Under the pieces are notes generated by a model. That model made no database searches. It saw only the letters and a program-made list of their open reading frames with translations, and was not told where the DNA came from. Shown here one piece after another: positions 19,572 to 28,552 of a DNA stretch of 64,000 bases. The DNA is from Effrenium voratum (Eukaryota; Sar; Dinophyceae; Suessiales; Symbiodiniaceae): assembly GCA_963377175.1 (NCBI GenBank), contig CAUJNA010000186.1, forward strand, positions 1-64,000. The letters run 5' to 3'. The stretch's first letter is position 1; every line of letters begins with the position of its first letter. The translations under genes were made by a program, and so were the position numbers.

Positions 19572-20336
19572 TTATTCATCATTTGTAATTTGAAATGCCT
19601 GTTCAAAACGGAGAAAAAACATGTCATTCACATTCTTAGCATTCATATTCACGTAGAAGAAACTATAAGGTGCGTCATTCACTGCTTGATGACACATATC
19701 TAATAATTGCTGTTTGTCAACAATGGCGCTATTTTCTTCAATAAAACTCATTAATTCACTGGCATTTTTCAACCTAAAAATATATAATGAACTGGCATTT
19801 AAACGAATGATAGGCGCCAACACATTATATTTCTGTGTTGAACAAATTACGCTTACTGCATCGTGCCTACCTCTTGTAAATAATCCATGTAATAATTTAC
19901 TATATCTAACAAATTTAGGATCGTCGGCGTGATCGTCTATAACGATTAATATTGAATGTAGTTTCTTTATCTTTTTAGATTTCATATAATTAATTATTTT
20001 CTTCTGTCTTTCAATTACATTTTCTAAATCACTTGGATTATAATTATCAAAATAAATTTGTTCTTTTTCATCATCCACGTGCAATTCATCCCTGATATAT
20101 TTTTTAACTTCTGTAAAGGTTGGGTCATTATGAACGCTGGGGGAAAATATAAATATTCTTGCAAATGAATTTCTATAAACATTTAAGATAAGGTTCTGAA
20201 CCAATACTGTTTTGCCACCTGTCGAAGAAGCAACTATAATACTTCTAAATGGTAATTTTGGCACGTGCTCATATTTAGATTGTTTGAATTCATATTCAGT
20301 TATGTTTATTGGCTTTATTATTGGAACATCTGACAT
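19572..20336 (-). CDS. A32-like (FtsK/HerA-type) genome packaging ATPase
   Basis: 254 residues with an ATG at 20336. Walker A is VASSTGGKTVLV (residues 35-46) and Walker B is ILIVIDDHADD with Asp134-Asp135. RIFIFSPS after Walker A, LFTRGRH and SVICSTQKYN (sensor-like) align with RIYIFSPS, LFIRGRH and STWVSSQKLR in the GC-rich ATPase at 55786-56598. Length and motif order fit PLV/virophage packaging ATPases, which pump DNA into the capsid. The ORF is unbroken. Confidence 0.9.
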   Translation of the reverse strand: MSDVPIIKPINITEYEFKQSKYEHVPKLPFRSIIVASSTGGKTVLVQNLILNVYRNSFARIFIFSPSVHNDPTFTEVKKYIRDELHVDDEKEQIYFDNYNPSDLENVIERQKKIINYMKSKKIKKLHSILIVIDDHADDPKFVRYSKLLHGLFTRGRHDAVSVICSTQKYNVLAPIIRLNASSLYIFRLKNASELMSFIEENSAIVDKQQLLDMCHQAVNDAPYSFFYVNMNAKNVNDMFFLRFEQAFQITNDE

Positions 20337-20388
20337 AATAAAATAATATTAAAGTTATTTAGAAAATATTTTTTATTTATTATTTTAT

Positions 20389-20577
20389 ATGAATAGAAGC
20401 TATTCAGATTATATTGATATAATAGATGAAGTAGAGAATTTAGAACAAGTTGTTATAACTGATAATAGATGCAAGAAAGTATGCTATTTTGTTTTAGAAA
20501 TAATTAAGTTTGTGATACAATATATCAAAAATAAAAATGTAAATATTAATATAAATGGGAAGAAAGAAAAAGAATAA
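20389..20577 (+). CDS. small protein with hydrophobic C-terminal segment
   Basis: 62 residues with an ATG start, divergent from the ATPase. Acidic N-terminus, then CYFVLEIIKFVIQYIKN, a possible membrane segment, and a basic end. It overlaps the start of the next gene by 23 bases. No family recognised. Confidence 0.4.
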   Translation: MNRSYSDYIDIIDEVENLEQVVITDNRCKKVCYFVLEIIKFVIQYIKNKNVNININGKKEKE

Positions 20578-20914
20578 GACTGAACCAGTTGTTTCTTCAA
20601 CTGATGAAGAAAAAGAAGAAGTTGTTAAAGAGACATCAGTTATTGAGTTTGCTTGTCCAATGTGTAAAAGAATATTAGAAATGAAAAATGAATTAGAAAT
20701 ACAAAAGAAAGGAAACTGTAAATGTTCGTGTATTCCAGCCAGTTTCAAAATAAGTAGAAATGATAAGAAAATGAATATTGATAAAACTAAAGACAGTATC
20801 AACTTAGAAACAGATGTTCATAATATTGCTATACGCTTTGGGAGGGGAGTTACTCCATCCGATAATGGTGATAAGGAAACTCAGGAAACTATTAAACAAA
20901 TGATGAAAAATTAG
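20555..20914 (+). CDS. zinc-ribbon-like small protein
   Basis: 119 residues, basic start (MGRKKKNK), then ACPMCKRI and later NCKCSCIP, a plausible four-Cys zinc site. The C-terminal half has no motif. It overlaps 20389-20577. Possible transcription or replication accessory factor; not established. Confidence 0.5.
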   Translation: MGRKKKNKTEPVVSSTDEEKEEVVKETSVIEFACPMCKRILEMKNELEIQKKGNCKCSCIPASFKISRNDKKMNIDKTKDSINLETDVHNIAIRFGRGVTPSDNGDKETQETIKQMMKN

Positions 20915-20992
20915 TATTTAAAGAGTAGATTTAACATAATTTAAACATTTAGTTTTAAAAGTTTTATTTTATAATATAATATATATATTTAC

Positions 20993-21265
20993 ATGGATGA
21001 AGGATTAGAAAAGATGGTTAAAAAACTGAACAAGGTTTTAGAACAGAATAAGAATATTTTAGAAATCTTGCAAGAAATGGAAAAGAAGAAACCGTTAACA
21101 AACAGTTATCAAAGTAAAGAAGTAGATCGAACCAATGGTGAATATAAAAATAAAAGAAATATTTATTTAAACAAACTTAATAACAAAGAAATTAAAGAAC
21201 CGAAGTCTTCCACTATGACATTTTATCAAATCGACTATGATGAAGATACAGGGATTTATTCTTGA
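20993..21265 (+). CDS. small coiled-coil protein, unrecognised
   Basis: 90 residues with an ATG start. Residues 1-40 form a heptad-rich helix (MVKKLNKVLEQNKNILEIL), followed by a basic middle and an acidic end. The spacer before it carries TTTAAAGAGTAG at about 20,918 and a TATA-rich run just before the ATG. Confidence 0.45.
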   Translation: MDEGLEKMVKKLNKVLEQNKNILEILQEMEKKKPLTNSYQSKEVDRTNGEYKNKRNIYLNKLNNKEIKEPKSSTMTFYQIDYDEDTGIYS

Positions 21266-21336
21266 TTGAAAACATTTTTCCCTGTTTCCCTGAAAATGTA
21301 TTTAAAGAAATATTACCTTAATATATTAAGTAAAGT

Positions 21337-21800
21337 ATGTGCGACATTATAATCTACCATTGGAAATTAGATTGAATATTATGTCATATCACTGTTATGA
21401 TATATGTCCTTACAGGTGTAATGATATTCTTAAAAACCATTTTCCAACTTGGGAAAGAGTAAAAAGAAACCCATTCTGGGCAATGACTTTAACTGAAGCA
21501 TTGGATGATACCAAATCTCATTATGAAATATATTTAGAATTGAAAGCGTTCTATAATTATTCCTACATATATGATATTGAAAATAAATTTAAACAGCTCT
21601 GGTTCATTGATAGTATTGATGACAAAAGAAAACACTTGAGAATTGGTTATTACGACGCAATGAGAGCACTGTTGGAAATGATGCCATTCAGAACAGAGGC
21701 AGAGTGGCATATCCGATTTTATCATATATTAAGCACGGAAGACTTCTATGACGAGGATGAAGAATTTAGCGATAATGAAAGCGCGGCTAGCTATTATTGA
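21337..21800 (+). CDS. F-box-like protein (start region frameshifted)
   Basis: The coding pattern RHYNLPLEIRLNIMSYH resembles an F-box N-terminus (LP-x-E-I ... I). It then continues to an acidic tail ending DNESAASYY at 21800. The only nearby ATG, at 21337, is one frame off, so either an indel lies in the first ten codons or translation starts at the internal Met near codon 14. TTTAAAGAAATATT lies about 27-36 bases upstream. F-box proteins in viruses recruit host ubiquitin ligase; here this is tentative. Confidence 0.4.
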
Positions 21801-21832
21801 GATGAATGTTTCAGTTCTTGATTATACTATAG

Positions 21833-22087
21833 TTACAACATATAAGATCTTATATGTTGTAATTTTAGTTTAATTTTCCCGTATAAGCCGTGGGGGTGCT
21901 TTCCTACATAGGCCTTTCCCGATCCGCATTTTGCCATCCATATTTTACTGGGATTGTTTTCAAGATTTGGGTTAACGGTTTTAATTCTCCCTTTTCCATT
22001 GGTTAACCACTTTTCGGGGCGAACATAGGGTTCTTTTTTAGACTGTTCGTATTTGTTGGAAATGGGAAAGGGTCTCAGTTGGATCAA
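21833..22087 (-). CDS. open frame without ATG, unrecognised
   Basis: The minus-strand frame ending at 21833 encodes RPEKWLTNGKGRIKTVNP and WMAKCGSGKAYVGKHPHG. It stays open upstream to about 22,330 but contains no ATG before the recognisable part, and the upstream 250 bases are low-complexity His/Thr/Ser/Pro coding from a C/A-biased strand. It may be a remnant or the edge of the AT-rich element. Confidence 0.3.
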   Translation of the reverse strand: MIQLRPFPISNKYEQSKKEPYVRPEKWLTNGKGRIKTVNPNLENNPSKIWMAKCGSGKAYVGKHPHGLYGKIKLKLQHIRSYML

Positions 22088-22404
22088 GGGAGAAATTATT
22101 GAGATCTTGGGGTTGCGATCTTGGGAATGAAAAAATGTTGGTATGTAGCTTGGATTTTTTTGGTGGGATTTGTTGAGGTGGTATGTAGTTATGATTGTTG
22201 TTATTGAATGAGTGTAAGGGTGATGTTGAGATGGGGTAAGAAATGAAGAGGGGTGTGTGAATATGTGTTTTTTGGAGTTGGATTGGTTGGGTGATTGAAT
22301 TTGAATGTTGAAAATAGGCTGTTTTAGTGGGTGTATTCAGAATGTGCCCAAAAGTGTGGGGGGGACCCTATGACCGGATGGCAAAATGCGGACGGGAGAG
22401 GCCA
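21911..22404. repeat. inverted repeat spanning the AT-rich/GC-rich junction
   Basis: The sequence at 21911-21939 reappears inverted at 22376-22404 (core GGATGGCAAAATGCGGA) with one mismatch and one indel. Between the arms, 22088-22345 is almost free of C on the plus strand (long runs of G, T and A only). GC content changes sharply here. The arms may mark an element end; no gene is evident in the spacer. Confidence 0.55.
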
Positions 22405-22411
22405 CCACTAA

Positions 22412-23092
22412 CTAGCTCACGCTCCTCAGGCCCCTCATGCGCTGGCGCAGGAGCGTCTCCACCTCGGTCCTGGAGTTCCTGTAGCGCGTGCTCTGGGCGC
22501 TGACCACCTCAGGGTCGAGGAAGTAGGTCTCGTGCGAGAGCTGCAGGATGGGGCCGCCCGGGTCCAGCGAGGCTCCACTTGTTGCCTGACCCGCTGCGCC
22601 ACCTGCTCCTCCGTGAGGTGCGCCGGGTGCCTCGTCATCATTCACCGGCAGCCAGTCCCTGCGCTCGTAGCCCGCGCCGGCGTTCCGCCCGCTGCGCCGC
22701 CTGCCCCGGATGATCACCGGCACGTGGACCAGGTACTCGTAGTACTTGTCGCGGAAGAAGCCCTTGCCCAGCTTGGTCAGCCGGTGCTCTCCGCCCTGCA
22801 GGGAGCGCACGAGCTTCTTCCGCCCGTTGCGCAGCAGGATGTAGTCGTTGGGCCCCTCTCGGATGAGGGGCTGGTTGTAGTCAAAGTCCTTGCTGGGAGG
22901 CCGCAGGCCCAGGTGGGAGTAGTAGTGCTGGCCCGCCCGGGTCAGCTGCCCGTCCGCGCGCGAGAGCAGCGCGTAGGCACCCGGTCCGCGCCGCAGGTTC
23001 AGCACGACGGCTCCATCCGCCCCCGTGCGAGCCCGGGCGCCGCCGTCCGCGGCCTCCGTGATCTGCTGTCGTTGTCTCGCCCAACTTGCCAT
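22412..23092 (-). CDS. conserved element protein, unrecognised (226 aa)
   Basis: An intact ORF with an ATG at 23092 (MASWARQRQQI), basic with a core DYILLRNGRKKLVRSL ... FFRDKYYEYLVHVPVIIRG, then a Gly/Ala-rich linker and a C-terminal helix. It is divergent from the helicase gene at 23335. Only its first 26 or so bases survive in copy C (49,061-49,086), where a deletion has fused them to the helicase remnant. I do not recognise a family. Divergent pairing with a replication helicase hints at a replication or regulation role, but this is inference. Confidence 0.5.
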   Translation of the reverse strand: MASWARQRQQITEAADGGARARTGADGAVVLNLRRGPGAYALLSRADGQLTRAGQHYYSHLGLRPPSKDFDYNQPLIREGPNDYILLRNGRKKLVRSLQGGEHRLTKLGKGFFRDKYYEYLVHVPVIIRGRRRSGRNAGAGYERRDWLPVNDDEAPGAPHGGAGGAAGQATSGASLDPGGPILQLSHETYFLDPEVVSAQSTRYRNSRTEVETLLRQRMRGLRSVS

Positions 23093-23334
23093 TCTTTTTT
23101 TACGGGCCCAGTTTTTTTTGCTCGGCGCGCATTCTCCCCGGATCCTGCCCGTATGGTTGGGGAGCTTTTTACACGGTTTTGGACATGCTCTGCCAAGGGG
23201 GGCAGCTTCCGGGGTGCGTTCAAACGGGTTATGCCCTCAGAGCGTTTTCGCGGCGGGCGGGCTGGTGCCTGTAGGGTTTAAACACAGCTGGCTTTCAACA
23301 AGTCACTATTTGCTCGAGAAGCATAAGCTCTGCG
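23093..23334. promoter_or_regulatory. divergent intergenic region
   Basis: A 242 bp spacer between two divergent genes. It holds poly-T runs (23,094-23,101 and 23,111-23,118) and otherwise unique GC-rich DNA. It probably contains both promoters; no specific box is evident. Confidence 0.3.
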
Positions 23335-25186
23335 ATGGCGACTCGATCCGAGTGCGAGCGCGAGGCGCGCGAGGCGGCAGCGAACCTGGTGCTGTCTACC
23401 GTCCTTCCGCACTCCGTGAGAATGGGGACTCGCGTGCTCGAGACCCTGGACGACATGCGGGAGATACTGTCCTACGACAGCATCGGCTGCAAGCAGGCTC
23501 TGCCCATCTTTGAAGAACTCGTCAAGGCCGGCCAGGAGCCCGCGGGTGAAGACTACCCGGCGACGAACTTGGAGCATCGCCTGGTGGAGTGGTTGGATCG
23601 CCGCGAAGCCGCCCCGGACACTCCGCCCGTGAAGCCTCAGTCTCCGCGCCAGCCCATTTACCTGAACTTGAAGAGGAAGGCGAGCGAGGCGAGCGAGGCG
23701 AGCGAGCCGGAGCCGGAGAAGCCGGAGCCGGAGGTAACCACCTTCTTGCTGCCAAGGGCCGCCGAGCCGCGAGAGGAGGATTTCATGAGGAACAAGGCCG
23801 CTCCCGTCTTCCACAGCAGCAACCACGTTCTGGTTCCCTGCGAGTTCCGCCACACAGGCCCGGGTGTGTCCGAAGCAGAACTGCTGGAGTGCCTTTACAG
23901 GGTGGGGGACGACAAGTACCAGGGCAAAGGTTGCGCTTGGATGGCGTGGCGCCTCGTGGGCCAAGCTCAGCCTCCTGACGTCGGCCACCACGTCGTGCTT
24001 CGACCCGAAAGAGGGGCAAACTTGTGGGTCTTCTTCCACAAGCCCACCATGAAGCTGCTGCCCATCCTCCGGCGTCCACCCAGCTCTACAAGCTTGGCAA
24101 GGGGAAGCTTCACGATGTCGTGAAGCTGATGGCCAACTGCTTGGAGCAGAAGGGGACCATGCGGGCCATGAGTCGGGGCGAGTACGACGGCCTTGTTGCA
24201 GCAAACGAACCTCCGGCGCCAGAGTTCTCCCCACGACGGGTTTTGAAGAACTACGGCGATATGACGACGTCCGAGTTCCAGAGCCATCTCATCAAGCTCG
24301 ACACGACCTTCCGAGGCGACAAGGCCTTGAACACCGGCAAGCGCCCGCCGAACACTGAGGACGAGTTCGTGCACTTGCAGAGCAGGGCCCTCTTGCAGCT
24401 CCGCAAGCAACTCCAGGACGACCAGTTGCAAACGGAGAGCCTGCTGGTGTCGCGCCATCGCCAACTTCTGATGACCGACTTCGTCATCAACGAGAGCACC
24501 GTGAACTGCTGGTGGTACAACCCCGAGGTCCACCAGAAGCAGCCACTGGACTTTTTCGAGGCCTACGGGCGAGCTCGCGACGAGCGAAGGACTCTGATCT
24601 TCTACGGAGACAGCGGCAAGGGGAAAACTCCCCTGGCAAGTTGCCTGGCAGCCATGGTGGCCCGCGACGTGGGTCTGGACGAGTTCGTCATGGTGTCCAG
24701 CCCGGACATGCTGCGATCCGCGGTCGAGCGCAGCCTCCTGCGTGACGAGAGGCCTTTGCTCCTGGACGAGCTTCAGATCAGCAGCAGCAACATCGGCGCC
24801 CAAGGCGGGGGAGTGGACACGCTGAAGCATCTCCTCGGTCTGTCGCCCGACTTGCCAGCCACCATCAAATGTCGCTACAACGACGTGAAGGTGCCTGCGG
24901 AGACGTTCAGGATCATCACGGTGCAGGACCTGGCGAAACTCCACCACAACTTGGACGACATGGCGAAGATTCGCCCTCCGGACCTCATGCTCGAAGGGTT
25001 TGAGTGGCGCGCTCGCCCGCTTGACAAGGTCTTTGACGCGGACACGCGCGCGGTGCTGAAGCGCTGCATCCTCGTGGAAGTGACGGCGCAGTGTGTCAAG
25101 GACTCTGTGCGCGAGAAGCGAAAGTTCGGTCCGACAAGGCGATCTCCATGGCGGAGAGTTTGAGGGCTTTGTACAACGGCCAGTAA
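23335..25186 (+). CDS. AAA+/SF3-like replication helicase (copy A, frameshifted)
   Basis: Frame one, 23335-24123, and frame two, about 24,080-25,163, make one protein of about 610 residues with an indel near 24,070. The N-terminal half is unassigned, with an acidic repeat EASEASEASEPEPEKPEPE. The ATPase core has LIFYGDSGKGKTPLASCLA (Walker A) and RPLLLDELQISS (Walker B), followed by ETFRIITVQDL as a sensor-like strand. This resembles superfamily 3 or related AAA+ helicases of small DNA viruses. Compared with copy C, one G is missing at about 25,130, so the last residues are out of frame; with it the stop would be at 25,184-25,186. It is divergent from 22412-23092. Confidence 0.65.
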
Positions 25187-25363
25187 TTCGCGACACCGGG
25201 GCCTGCCTTTTGAGGGCACAGACCAGGCAGAAGCCCGACCGAACGCGTACAGATCGTTGCAAGCCCCCTGCCGCTCTGGCACACTGCACCCTTGCCGGGC
25301 ACGCTCGTGAGGCCGCCTTGCCCAAAGACGCACAGTTGGGCGACGCGCTGCAATATGACCCCC

Positions 25364-25910
25364 AACCCGCTCCACTCTCCCCCGGGTCCATGCTATATGT
25401 ACTATATGTGCTATATGGCCCCCAACCCGCTCCACTCTCCCCCGGTCCATGCTTTTTGTACTATATGTGCTTTTTGGGTCTTACAAGGCAAGCCGCTGAA
25501 CCTCCACTCTCCCCCGGGTCCTTGCTATATGTGCTATATGTGCTATATGGGTCTCACAAGGCAAGCCGCTGAAGCTCCACTCTCCCCCGGGTCCATGCTA
25601 TATGTGCTATATGTGCTATATGGTATAGAAGCCTGTATACTATACACATAGCATCTCCAACATGTACCAAATATGCATTGTGTAGTACATTTTAAAAGCG
25701 CGTACAGAATAATATAGCACTTTCAGCACATATAGTATGGAGCTGGGGGAGAGTGGATGTTCAGTGGCTTGCCTTGTGAGACCCATATAGCACATATAGC
25801 ACATATAGCATGGACCCGGGGGAGAGTGGAGGTTCAGCGGCTTGGCGTGTAAGACCCATATAGCACATATAGCACATATAGCAAGGACCCGGGGGGGAGT
25901 GGAGCCAAAC
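25364..25910. repeat. palindromic array of GCTATATGT units (array 1)
   Basis: Plus-oriented units of about 80 bp (CCACTCTCCCCCGGGTCC, then GCTATATGTGCTATATGTGC) run to about 25,625. A roughly 90 bp centre follows, and then the same units inverted to about 25,905. The whole could fold into a long hairpin. The same array type occurs at five other places in the window. Confidence 0.85.
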
Positions 25911-25917
25911 CCAGTGA

Positions 25918-26130
25918 CATTTGTGCGGTTTTGCGCCACGAAATGCTATTCATATACGGCCTGGAGGAATAGCTTTTTTTGCACGGTTTTGCGCCACGAA
26001 ATGCTATTAGTCCAGGCCCTACATCAATATAGACCCTGGACTAATAGCTCGTTTTGCACGGTTTTTGCGCTACAAAATGCTATTAGTCCAGTGCCTACAT
26101 CAATGTAGGCACTAGAGGAATAGCTTTTGC
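25918..26130. repeat. array of GCTATT...AATAGC hairpins
   Basis: Three to four imperfect 46 bp palindromes, for example around 26,000-26,047 and 26,082-26,127, separated by conserved GCACGGTTTTGCGCCACGAA spacers. The same units occur at 47.44-47.64, 52.85-52.97, 59.33 and 59.70 kb. Confidence 0.7.
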
Positions 26131-26328
26131 ACGGTTTTGCACGGGTTGCCCATGCCAGGCCCCGCTCATTTGATTGGTTCGCCCAACCCGTTGGTTTCCC
26201 GAGCACCCCAAACCCAAGGAGCTGAGCAGGCTCCGGGAATTCCCCCCCAGCGCAATGTCTCAAAACCTTTTTTCTCCCATTTTTTAGGATCAGGCAACTC
26301 CAACTTGAGTGTGATCAAAGTTTTTTTG

Positions 26329-27226
26329 CTAGTCGAGGGTCCTGGGCCTCGGAGGCGCCAGGAAGTCGTCCAGCTGCCTCACAGCCGCCGGCCTGCCCCG
26401 TCTCGTCAGCTGGCCCGCCGCGTTGCCGCTGCCCTGCGGCTTCAGCAGGGTCTCCCGGCCCTCCGTGCTGCGGACGGTCATGGAGTCCACGGCCCCCAGC
26501 TGCTGGTTGAAGCTCCTCGCCGCGTTCGTCGGCGCTCGGAAGGCGCCCGCGTCTCCACCGCCTTCACGCGCCGGTCGGTGAGGTCCTTGTTGTGCTGGAA
26601 CTTGTCGGCGTTGTCTTGGAGGACCCTGAACTCTGTGGCCGGCTGCTTCTCCACGTCCTCGGGCGCGCCGTGCACCGTCTCGTGGGGCCGCGCGTTGTAG
26701 GCCCCGGCCGCCCGCTCGAAGTGGTCGCTCCACTGCCCGCCCTTGCGCGCCACCCTCGTGGCCAGGTCCTTCTTCAGCGTCTGGATGCCCCGGTCCACCA
26801 CGGCAATGGCGTTGCGGTCCTCGGGCCGCGTCGTCCGGCGCACGGCTTCGGGCAGCTCCCGGTCCAGCGTGGCGAACTCGTTGCCCAGGTCTGTCGTGAC
26901 CACAAAGTTCCCGTCGTCCCCCGTCAGCTCCCGCGCGGCGCGCTTGGTGGCCCGGCCCACCGTCTCGGCGTTCTTGTTCTGCAGAGGTTCCACGGCGGCC
27001 TCCCGGGTGAAGACGTCCATCACCACCAGGCCGTACTTCGTCTTCCCCCGGGTGTTCTGGCTGAAGTCGATGAGGTCGGCCTGCAGCCGGTTGTTCGGCC
27101 CCTCGGCGGCCGACTTGCCCAGCGCGCGCGGCCGGGGCGCCTGCACCTGCCGGCCCACGTCGGCCTTCAGCGCCTCGAAGGCCATGGCCTGCGTCACGTC
27201 GAGGTCGCGCTGCTCAGAGCCTCCAT
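26329..27226 (-). pseudogene. rve-family integrase, copy A
   Basis: The minus-strand frame from 27,226 (ATGGAG) is disrupted by an early deletion relative to copy C, then reads as an rve integrase: QADLIDFSQNTRGK with the first Asp, VVTTDLGNEFATL with the second, then RNAIAVVDRGIQTLKKDLA, where a Glu is expected but Asp is present. A second shift near 26,555 precedes the C-terminal RTLD end. Retroviral-type integrases of this kind insert Polintons and PLVs. It lies in inverted orientation to the fiber that follows. Confidence 0.7.
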
Positions 27227-27365
27227 TTAAAAAAACAGCTTTGTTGCCCCAAAAAGGGGCTAGATCAAGGTTCCCTGGATGCAGGGAGGCCTGAAGACAC
27301 CTACTTGTTGCCCCAAAAAGGAGCTTGAGCAAGGGTCCTCTAGAACGAGAAGGCATGCACAGCTA

Positions 27366-27690
27366 CTTGTTCCGAGCAGGCACAGTGCCGAGCAGGCACT
27401 TAAGTAGACGTGCCGAGCAGGCACAGTGCCGAGCAGGCACAGTGCCGAGCAGGCACTTGTAAGTAGACGTGCCGAGCAGAAACTTAAGTAGACGTGCCGA
27501 GCAGGCACTTGTAGGTAGTGCCGAGCAGGCACAGCGCCAAGCAGGCGCATGGAGCAGGCGTTGTGGGCCACTGTGAAAGTGGCGGCCGCTGTACAAGTGG
27601 CATGGAGGCCACTGTTCAAGTGGCAGGCCACTGTGCAAGTGGAGGGGGCCACTGTGAAAGTGGCAGGCCACTGTTCAAGTGGCGTGCGCT
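27366..27690. repeat. two minisatellites: GTGCCGAGCAGGCAC and GGCCACTGT..AAGTGGC
   Basis: 27,366-27,540 is a run of about ten self-complementary GTGCCGAGCAGGCAC units. 27,565-27,690 has about five GGCCACTGT-type units ending AAGTGGC. The first family reappears inverted at 31,774-31,853, on the other side of fiber copy A. Confidence 0.8.
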
Positions 27691-27739
27691 GGGTAGCCAA
27701 GCGGGCACTTTTGACGCCGAGCAGGCGCAGCACGTAGTA

Positions 27740-28552
27740 CTGGCTCGCCCAACCTCGTTTGATGGCTCGCCCAACGGCTTCGATACCTAGCGCGCCACCC
27801 GGCCGCGAAACTGTCGTCTAACCCGACAGTTTCGGCGAACCTGCCCGGCATCGGAGCCCGGCCGCGCCACCTGCCTGGCATAGAAGCCTCCTGCCGAGCC
27901 CGCGCCAAGGTCGGGATTCTTGCCAGGAAAAAATGTCGAGGTTGTCGTCTAAGCCGACAACTGTGAAAAAAAATTCCAGTGGTCCTGTGGGGGGACAACT
28001 GTGAAAATTTTTTTCCAGTTGTCCTGTGGGGGGACAACTGTCTAAAGTTTCGGCGAACCTGCCCGGCAGAGCCGCGCCAGCCCGCCGACATGGAGGCACG
28101 CAGCTGATGTCTCGTATCACCAACTACGAAGCAGTGTCCGATTATGTCGGAGACTGGCTCCATCATGCGCAGGTCTCGCTTTTGACCGGCGCCACCCAAA
28201 TCAAATTGAGTCACATCCGAAAAAAAAAACCTGGTGCGGGCCTGGTGCGGGCCTGGTGCGGGCCTGGTGCGGGCCTGGTGCGGGCGGTGCGGGCCTGGTG
28301 CGGGCCTCGCTTTCAAGGTCACCCACGGACTGTGACACGTGCGGAAACTTGTGCCGAAGAGGGGTTGGTGCGTTTGACGCACCAACAAGCGGTGACGCCT
28401 GTGAGGGGGTGGTGTGTCAAACACACTACCCCCGAATCACGAGGACAAGGAAACTTCTCCGAACGGCCGGAATGCCACTCCAAGACCGAAGCCGCGGAGC
28501 CGGCGCTTTGCGGAATACCCACTGGACTAAGGCGGCGAGAACATATGTAAAC
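27740..28552. repeat. fiber leader region, copy A
   Basis: No gene. It holds TGGCTCGCCCAAC repeats, GTCGTCTAAGCCGACA-type palindromes, an 11 bp CCTGGTGCGGG minisatellite (28,231-28,312) and two hairpins with three-base loops (28,364-28,386 and 28,405-28,433). Homologous leaders precede the other fibers at 35,930-36,260 and 40,645-42,025. Confidence 0.65.

Noticed and set aside
1..22350. Bacterial contamination
   Set aside because: No Shine-Dalgarno-type spacing or bacterial operons; gene content is PLV-like and the block is interrupted by a eukaryotic copia element.
25292..25651. Repeated Cys/Tyr/Met-rich ORFs (CYMCYMCYM) over GCTATATGT arrays
   Set aside because: They appear at all six arrays in any orientation and result from the repeat, not from selection for protein.
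25364..25910. CRISPR-like array
   Set aside because: Units are regular and include near-constant spacers, and the array inverts at its centre. There are no variable spacers and no cas genes; it is minisatellite or foldback DNA.
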